DNA of 15,720 nt from Thalassospiraceae bacterium (GTDB taxonomy: Bacteria > Pseudomonadota > Alphaproteobacteria > Rhodospirillales > Magnetovibrionaceae): contig DAOWFB010000062.1 in assembly GCA_030638205.1 (NCBI GenBank), positions 1 through 15,720 on the forward strand, in the 5' to 3' direction. The translations under genes and the position numbers were made by a program. Positions 13,141 to 15,720 of the stretch are shown in pieces. The notes below the pieces were generated by a model. That model searched no databases. It saw only the letters and a program-made list of their open reading frames with translations, and was not told where the DNA came from. The first letter of the stretch is position 1. Each line of letters begins with the position of its first letter.

Positions 13141-13854
13141 ATGAAACGCCTTATTTTAGCCATTGCAATTCTTGTTATTATCGGCGGCGGTACCTTGTGG
13201 GTATTAAAGGGCGACCCTGAATACGATCCGGCAATCGTAAAAAAAATAAAACTTGCATCAAAGGTCAAAAAGTTAAAACCAGTTGCCGAAAGCGGCGACA
13301 TTAAAGCTCAGTATCAATTGGGCGGATATTACGAGCGTGGCGAAGGCGTAGAATTAAACCCCGCCGCTTCTGCATTTTGGTATAAAAAGGCAGCCGAACA
13401 AGGGCACGTTCCTGCTCAGTTCAGTTTGGGCAAGGCCTACGAAAGCGGTGCGGGAATAAAGCAAGATTTCTTTTCTGCATCAAAATGGTACCGCTTGGCG
13501 GCAAGTTTTGGCAACCATCCGGGTGCGCAGTTTAATCTTGGACATATGTATTTCAAAGGTCGCGGCGTTGAACATGATTATGGCAAGGCCATAAAGTTTT
13601 ATAAACAGGCGGCGACACAGGGACACCCAGTTGCGCAACACATTTTAGGTGCCATGTATGAAGAAGGTTGGGGTGTAACGCAGGATTATATTGTCGCATA
13701 TATGTGGTATAAATTGGCGGTACCAAAGGCGGCTGAAACAATTGCCGTAAGCCGTAGTTATAACCCGGTCAAAGCGCTGGAAAAATTAAAGACAAAAATG
13801 AATCGCTATCAAGTTGGAGAAGCGGAAAAAAGAATACTAAAAAACAAAAAATGA
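13141..13854 (+). CDS. Sel1-repeat (SEL1-like TPR) protein, membrane-anchored
   Basis: 237 aa. An N-terminal hydrophobic helix (3-22, RLILAIAILVIIGGGTLWVL) without a clear cleavage site suggests a signal anchor that places the rest in the periplasm. Four Sel1-like repeats follow at 52-87, 88-123, 124-160 and 161-196, each with the A-Q-x-x-LG-x-x-Y-x-x-G-x-G-V pattern and an aromatic/Ala-rich second helix. The C-terminus is basic. Sel1 repeats mediate protein contacts; the partner here is unknown. GGGA precedes the ATG by about 6 bases. The stop is immediately next to the stop of the opposing DUF3253 gene. Confidence 0.9.
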   Translation: MKRLILAIAILVIIGGGTLWVLKGDPEYDPAIVKKIKLASKVKKLKPVAESGDIKAQYQLGGYYERGEGVELNPAASAFWYKKAAEQGHVPAQFSLGKAYESGAGIKQDFFSASKWYRLAASFGNHPGAQFNLGHMYFKGRGVEHDYGKAIKFYKQAATQGHPVAQHILGAMYEEGWGVTQDYIVAYMWYKLAVPKAAETIAVSRSYNPVKALEKLKTKMNRYQVGEAEKRILKNKK

Positions 13855-14154
13855 TTATTTTTTTTCTGGCAGGCGTAACTTTACAATGCCCTTGAAATCA
13901 TCCGGGTCGGCAACTTGGCCTTTGCGTACAATTTCAATACGACCTTTTCTTGCAAGATGAACTGCCTGTTGTTTTACGGCGGTTATGTATTTACGCCATA
14001 ATTCCGGCCCGTCTTTGGGCTTGCGCTTTTTTTCCGCCAGCGCCATTGCAATGTCCTTAAATGACAAGGTCTTGCCCCTGCCCAATAGACCAAGGATTTC
14101 GCTGGCGATTGGATCGTCTTTTTGTTCTGTGATTTCGGTTTTTTCTTCGCTCAT
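13855..14154 (-). CDS. DUF3253 winged-helix-like protein
   Basis: 99 aa. The first 15 residues are acidic and polar. The rest matches the DUF3253 pattern as I know it: SEILGLLGRGKTLSFKDIAMAL (18-39), a basic insert (KKRKPKD, 42-48), then LWRKYITAVKQQAVHLARKG (52-71), RIEIVRKGQVADP (72-84) and KGIVKLRLPE (88-97). The predicted fold is a small winged helix, with the final strands as the wing, so nucleic acid binding is likely but unproven. No clear Shine-Dalgarno precedes the ATG. It is downstream of marC on the same strand, with 51 bases between the marC stop and this start. Confidence 0.83.
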   Translation of the reverse strand: MSEEKTEITEQKDDPIASEILGLLGRGKTLSFKDIAMALAEKKRKPKDGPELWRKYITAVKQQAVHLARKGRIEIVRKGQVADPDDFKGIVKLRLPEKK

Positions 14155-14205
14155 GATGGGTGGGTTCTAGCATGATGAATTGGCTTAAGTCTTGATTTTT
14201 TTTAT

Positions 14206-14832
14206 TTATATAAGCGAGCTGTTTTTTAGCCCATCAAACACAAACTGAACAGCCAATGCCGCCAATAACACCCCAACCACACGCGACAATACATTAAGTC
14301 CGGTAATGCCAAATAGTCGCTGCAATTGGCTAGACACCATAAGCGCTGCCAAACAAATGATTAAAACCACCAATAATGCCGCAATAACCGAACCCAGCTT
14401 TACCAAATCGTCGCCCGCTTCGGCACTTAACATAACCACGGCACCCATGGTTCCGGGGCCGGCTATCAATGGTGTTGCCAAGGGAAATACGGATATATCC
14501 TGCCTGTGTTTGGCCTCATCGGTTTCATCTTCGGTGGTTGATGTGCCACCCGAGGCCCTAGCAAAAACCATATCCACAGCAATAAGGAAAAGCAAAATGC
14601 CACCCGCGACCCGCATGGCGGCCAAGGTAATGCCCATGCGTTCAAGGGCGGCCCCGCCAAAAAAGGCAAAGGCAAGCAATATGATGGTGGCAATGCCAAC
14701 ACCTTTGAACGCCATTGCCCTGCGTTCGCTGGCAGTTGAGCGTGCGGTTAGGGCAGCAAAAAGTGCCGCCACATCGACCGGGCCGATGGTGGCAAAAAAG
14801 GTAGCAAATGCGACGAGTGCTGTTTCGCTCAT
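14206..14832 (-). CDS. MarC family integral membrane protein
   Basis: 208 aa with about six membrane helices (near 5-28, 43-62, 70-92, 115-136, 145-168 and 183-202), the usual size and topology of the MarC family. The family marks are TIGPVD (15-20) and PLATPLIAGPGTMGA (117-131). A hydrophilic acidic loop (94-112) separates the two halves. MarC proteins were named from the mar locus, but their transport substrate is not established. There is no Shine-Dalgarno. A TATGAT-like -10 (complement of 14845-14850) lies so close to the ATG that a nearly leaderless transcript is possible. Confidence 0.9.
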   Translation of the reverse strand: MSETALVAFATFFATIGPVDVAALFAALTARSTASERRAMAFKGVGIATIILLAFAFFGGAALERMGITLAAMRVAGGILLFLIAVDMVFARASGGTSTTEDETDEAKHRQDISVFPLATPLIAGPGTMGAVVMLSAEAGDDLVKLGSVIAALLVVLIICLAALMVSSQLQRLFGITGLNVLSRVVGVLLAALAVQFVFDGLKNSSLI

Positions 14833-14929
14833 GGCTGGAAAGGTATCATATAGTTAGGTAATTAAAACCCAATTCATGCCAAAAATCTTACATGTAATCT
14901 GGCCCACAATCTGATAATAATTAATTCTC

Positions 14930-15720
14930 ATGACCGATGCCGCCATAACACACCTAAATTCTAAGCCCCATGTAATATCCCATGGTGGCGATATTGCTGC
15001 GGCAACTGCCCGTTTTGGGGTGCCGGATGATGGATGGTTAGATCTTTCCACCGGAATAAATCCCAATCCATATCCGCTGGGCCCCGTTCCGGATGATCTT
15101 TTGGCCAATCTTCCGGGAACGGAAAATATGAGCAGGTTGTTAGATGCTGCGCGCAATTATTACGGCGTGGCTGATAATTCAGAAATCGTAGCCGCCCCCG
15201 GTTCGCAGGCATTGGTTCAGTTGGTGCCAGAATTATTTAAACCCGCAAGCGTTTCTATTCTTGGTCCCACCTACGGCGAACATGAACAATGCTGGATTAA
15301 GGCAGGCCACAGCGTGATGCCGGCACATAGCACCTGCGCCCAGGCCGCAGGCGTTGCAAAATTTGCAGTGGTGGTAAACCCAAACAATCCAACCGGGGAA
15401 ACCCATCAAATTGACGGGCTGCTTGCACTGGCAGATGAAATGCACGGGCGTGGTGGCGCGCTATTGGTTGATGAAGCATTTGCCGATGTGGCCCCGGAGC
15501 TTTCCCTTTGCTCCCATGGGGGCACGCCGGGATTGATAATTCTAAGGTCATTTGGAAAGTTTTTTGGACTAGGCGGTGTTCGTCTTGGCTTTGCCGTAAC
15601 GGATAATAAAACCGCTAAATTGGTTAAGGACAAACTTGGCCCCTGGGCGGTTTCCGGCCCGGCCATGTGGGCGGGAATTTCTGCATTTAGCGACAATAAA
15701 TGGATAGAGGAAACTAAAAT
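14930..15720 (+). CDS. cobD: Threonine-phosphate decarboxylase (cobalamin biosynthesis), partial
   Basis: A PLP enzyme of fold type I that decarboxylates L-threonine O-3-phosphate to aminopropanol phosphate, the linker of the cobalamin lower ligand (called CobC in Pseudomonas denitrificans naming). The frame is open from ATG 14930 to the right edge, so 263 codons are seen and the C-terminus is missing. Marks: HGGDI (18-22), LSTGINPNPYPLG (39-51), GSQAL (91-95), NPNNPTG (150-156), VDEAFAD (180-186) and SFGKFFGLGGVRLGF (207-221) with the PLP lysine Lys210. No clear Shine-Dalgarno and no room for a cobalamin riboswitch in the 97-base gap to divergent marC. A histidinol-phosphate aminotransferase is the main alternative, but the N-terminal motif favours CobD. 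Confidence 0.9.
   Translation, partial: MTDAAITHLNSKPHVISHGGDIAAATARFGVPDDGWLDLSTGINPNPYPLGPVPDDLLANLPGTENMSRLLDAARNYYGVADNSEIVAAPGSQALVQLVPELFKPASVSILGPTYGEHEQCWIKAGHSVMPAHSTCAQAAGVAKFAVVVNPNNPTGETHQIDGLLALADEMHGRGGALLVDEAFADVAPELSLCSHGGTPGLIILRSFGKFFGLGGVRLGFAVTDNKTAKLVKDKLGPWAVSGPAMWAGISAFSDNKWIEETK

Noticed and set aside
14306..14857. 183-codon plus-strand frame opposite marC
   Set aside because: It is the complement of a clear MarC protein, Ser/Ala/Met-rich, with no ribosome-binding site; a shadow of membrane-protein codon use.

Overview
The window looks like a chromosomal segment of a marine-type or free-living alphaproteobacterium of moderate GC content, possibly Rhodospirillales-like. 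Support comes from the YfgM-like/bamB/der block, the alphaproteobacterial style of the small proteins, the DUF3253 and MarC genes, and an exact match to the CtrA recognition pattern. I cannot name a genus. I see no tRNA, rRNA, insertion sequence, phage gene or CRISPR array.

Left part (1-5300): a proline-rich protein tail leaves the window at its left edge and is followed by hisS. HisS is of a type I associate with actinobacteria rather than the usual alphaproteobacterial HisRS. Next is a secreted FecR-domain protein with a long Asp-rich tail, then two small leftward ORFs (84 and 63 aa), and pyrD. The only strong Shine-Dalgarno before pyrD points at a five-codon minigene that overlaps the pyrD start. 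pyrD converges on nadK.

Middle (5353-8333): moaA and nadK run leftward as a likely pair. Divergent from moaA, and behind a strong extended -10 promoter, is a second FecR-domain protein. It has an N-terminal region like that of LapA-type adhesins, an EP linker, ten RTX calcium-binding nonapeptides and no Sec signal. It is a probable type I secretion substrate, and it carries a TAAG motif like the LapG protease site. The two FecR proteins share motifs and are the most distinctive content of the window.

Right part (8355-15720): der, bamB and a YfgM-like gene form a leftward operon for ribosome assembly and envelope biogenesis. Upstream are a thioredoxin-fold protein (leftward) and, divergent from it, a small Cys-rich lipoprotein and a Sel1-repeat protein. 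The divergent control region holds a CtrA-type site and a perfect 12-bp palindrome. DUF3253 and marC run leftward. A cobD-type threonine-phosphate decarboxylase runs off the right edge.

A recurring non-coding theme is short direct repeats with an 11-bp (or 23-bp) period next to gene ends or starts, at 48-92, 1417-1449, 11831-11850 and 11936-11979.
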